From Bacillota bacterium (GTDB taxonomy: Bacteria > Bacillota > Bacilli > Alicyclobacillales > SLC66), in contig JAKADD010000127.1 in the NCBI GenBank assembly GCA_021820825.1, positions 1 to 7,208 on the forward strand: a DNA stretch of 7,208 nt. Reading direction: 5' to 3'. This document shows positions 5,753 to 7,208 of the stretch, in pieces (the stretch's first letter is position 1; each line of letters opens with the position of its first letter). A program made the translations under genes and the position numbers. The notes beneath the pieces are model-generated. The model did no database searches. It saw only the letters and a list, made by a program, of their open reading frames with translations, and had not been told where the DNA came from.

Positions 5753-5890
5753 TAAAATTGCAGAATTCCTTTCGCAACCCTCGTCGAGGCAGTTTAGGGA
5801 ATGCAGATATGGTATGGATAGGATACAATAGAAACATAGGTTCGTATAGTGCGATTTTCCGGGGAACTTGGCAAGGGGGCGAAGTGTTCG
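5753..5890. promoter_or_regulatory. Divergent intergenic region between the GH18 gene and the amidase gene
   Basis: This 138-bp AT-richer stretch must hold both promoters. TACAAT (5824-5829) and TATAGT (5845-5850) are possible plus-strand -10 boxes, but neither has a good -35 at 17 bases. No minus-strand promoter is convincing. A small palindrome, CCTCG-T-CGAGG, lies at 5779-5789. The amidase Shine-Dalgarno is AAGGGGG (5873-5879), 11 bases before its ATG. Confidence 0.4.
5767..5772 (-). promoter_or_regulatory. Shine-Dalgarno of the GH18 gene with unusual spacing
   Basis: AAAGGA on the minus strand is the only good site near the start. It lies 14 bases from the ATG (5752), longer than usual, but 8 bases from an in-frame ATT (5758-5756). 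No ATG, GTG or TTG fits the usual distance. Either the long spacing is tolerated or ATT is used, adding two residues. Confidence 0.5.
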
Positions 5891-7208
5891 ATGGATCTGA
5901 CTGAACTCTCTGCGCGCATTGGCGCACGGGATATGACGAGTGAAGAAGTGGTCAGCGGCTATTTGGACCGGATCAAGATGTATGACGGGATGCTGAATGC
6001 GTATATCACCGTCTGCGCCGATGAAGCGCTGGAAAAGGCGCGCACGGTCGACAGAAAGCGCGTGTCGCCCCCTGGCAGCAGGCGTTTGTCTGGTGTTCCC
6101 ATAGCGATCAAGGATCTTATCACCACAAAAGGAGTGCGTACAACGGCGGGGTCCAGGATACTGGCAGAGGACATTCCCGGACAGGACGCCACGGTGTGGC
6201 GCAAACTGGAGCAAGAGGGCGCCATTTTGCTGGGCAAGTTGAATCTGCATGAATTTGCCTACGGCACCACGAGTGAGAATCCCCATTATGGCCCCACGCA
6301 CAATCCGTGGAATGTGTCGCGCATCGCGGGCGGATCAAGCGGCGGCAGCGCCGCTGCTGTGGCGGCCGATCTGACGCCTGTTTCGATTGGCACCGACACC
6401 GGGGGATCCATCAGAATACCCGCCGCCTGCACAGGTACGGTTGGACTTAAGCCCACGTACGGCCTGGTCAGTAAAGCGGGTGTGGTTCCGCTCGCTTTCT
6501 CGCTGGATCATGTCGGACCAATGACGCGCTCGGTGCGGGACGCGGCGCTGTTGTTGCAGGTGCTGGCAGGAGTAGACGCGCTTGATCCGACGACCCGCAA
6601 AGGCCCGCCCGTCGACTACGCCGGACTTCTCGGCGCTTCGGCAACGGGTCTGCGCATCGGGTTTGATGAGCGGTTTTTCCTGCATGTGATCTCTGCCGAA
6701 GTGGCGCTGCGCACAGAAGAGGCTGTCAGCGTCCTGCGTGAGGCGGGGGCTGTGATCAAGGCTATCAAACTGCCCCTGATTGATGAGGTGGCGCGGAATC
6801 AGAATGTCATCATCTCCTCAGAAGCTCTGGCGGTGCACGAACACTGGCTGCGCGAGCATGCGTCATCCTACGGCGACGACGTGCGCGAGCGTCTGGAGGC
6901 TGGAAAGGCATTCTCAGGTATGGATTATGCGCGCGCGCACGAGTTTCGGATGCGGTTTACGCAGGGGATGGCGGGCGTTTTTACAGAAGTTGATGCGCTT
7001 CTTTCGCCGACACTGCCCTTTGTCGCCACTCCGATCGGTGAGCGAGATGTGCAGATCGGCGGCAGACGGCATCAGGTGCGACCTGATCTAACCCGTTTTA
7101 CGCATCCCTTCAATCTTTCCGGACTGCCCGCGCTGTCCGTTCCCTGCGGATTGTCCGCAGACGGAATGCCGATCGGAATTCAACTGATCGGTCCGTGGTT
7201 CTCTGAGG
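5891..7208 (+). CDS. Amidase signature family amidase (GatA-like), C terminus beyond the window
   Basis: From the ATG at 5891 the frame is open to the right edge, giving 439 codons of an enzyme usually about 450-490 residues long. The Ser-cisSer-Lys triad is complete: Lys74 in VPIAIKDLI, Ser149 in GGSSGGS (147-153) and Ser173 in GTDTGGSIR. These spacings equal those of GatA. Such enzymes hydrolyse amides through an acyl-enzyme intermediate; GatA uses the same chemistry to amidate tRNA-bound Glu or Asp. I favour a stand-alone amidase. The segment IPAACTGTVGLKPTYG followed by SLDHVGPMTR has His where GatA usually has SLDQIGP, the GatA-typical segment around its tRNA-site tyrosines is not recognisable, and no gatC precedes it. 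The substrate is unknown. No signal peptide is seen, so it is cytoplasmic. The gene is transcribed divergently from the GH18 gene. The AAGGGGG site 11 bases upstream supports the start. Confidence 0.9.
   Translation, partial: MDLTELSARIGARDMTSEEVVSGYLDRIKMYDGMLNAYITVCADEALEKARTVDRKRVSPPGSRRLSGVPIAIKDLITTKGVRTTAGSRILAEDIPGQDATVWRKLEQEGAILLGKLNLHEFAYGTTSENPHYGPTHNPWNVSRIAGGSSGGSAAAVAADLTPVSIGTDTGGSIRIPAACTGTVGLKPTYGLVSKAGVVPLAFSLDHVGPMTRSVRDAALLLQVLAGVDALDPTTRKGPPVDYAGLLGASATGLRIGFDERFFLHVISAEVALRTEEAVSVLREAGAVIKAIKLPLIDEVARNQNVIISSEALAVHEHWLREHASSYGDDVRERLEAGKAFSGMDYARAHEFRMRFTQGMAGVFTEVDALLSPTLPFVATPIGERDVQIGGRRHQVRPDLTRFTHPFNLSGLPALSVPCGLSADGMPIGIQLIGPWFSE

Noticed and set aside
5753..6301. 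183-codon upstream extension of the GH18 frame
   Set aside because: It runs antisense through the start of the amidase gene and would bury the signal peptide inside the protein. The true start is at or just before 5752.
1..7208. CRISPR array, tRNA, rRNA or replication origin
   Set aside because: No regularly spaced repeats, cloverleaf, rRNA-like segment or DnaA-box cluster was found by reading both strands.

Overview
The window looks like chromosomal DNA from a moderately GC-rich Gram-positive bacterium of the class Bacilli, perhaps related to Alicyclobacillus. That placement is inferred from three things: a secreted discoidin plus DUF4855 protein, a YaaH-like GH18 protein carrying S-layer-homology (SLH)-like repeats, and purine-rich Shine-Dalgarno sites. 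No rRNA or single marker gene fixes the taxon.

Layout. (1) Positions 1-440 hold the left part of an IS200/IS605-family element on the minus strand, running off the left edge. Its left end looks complete and strikingly like that of IS608: a TTAC target, an AAAG guide, and a hairpin with an unpaired T. Its tnpA has lost its middle, including the HUH active site. The start of tnpB is visible and follows tnpA. (2) Positions 443-549 hold two hairpins, one a perfect 21-bp inverted repeat that probably terminates the next gene. The element sits directly at the foot of that repeat. (3) Positions 577-2256 (minus) encode a secreted discoidin-like plus DUF4855 protein. (4) Positions 2257-2466 form a divergent promoter region. 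(5) Positions 2467-3678 (plus) encode a monofunctional aspartokinase with two ACT domains. (6) Positions 3662-5752 (minus) encode a secreted protein with TPRs, SLH-like repeats and a GH18 domain. It converges on the aspartokinase gene and overlaps its end by 17 bp. (7) Positions 5753-5890 form a second divergent intergenic region. (8) Position 5891 to the right edge (plus) is the start of an amidase-signature enzyme that remains open at the edge.

Functionally this is not one operon. The aspartokinase and amidase are cytoplasmic enzymes. The two minus-strand genes encode exported proteins probably acting at the cell envelope or on external glycans. I see no CRISPR array, rRNA, tRNA or riboswitch. 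The most unusual parts are the decayed IS608-like element beside a terminator, the TPR/SLH/GH18 fusion with an odd translation start, and the tail-to-tail gene overlap.
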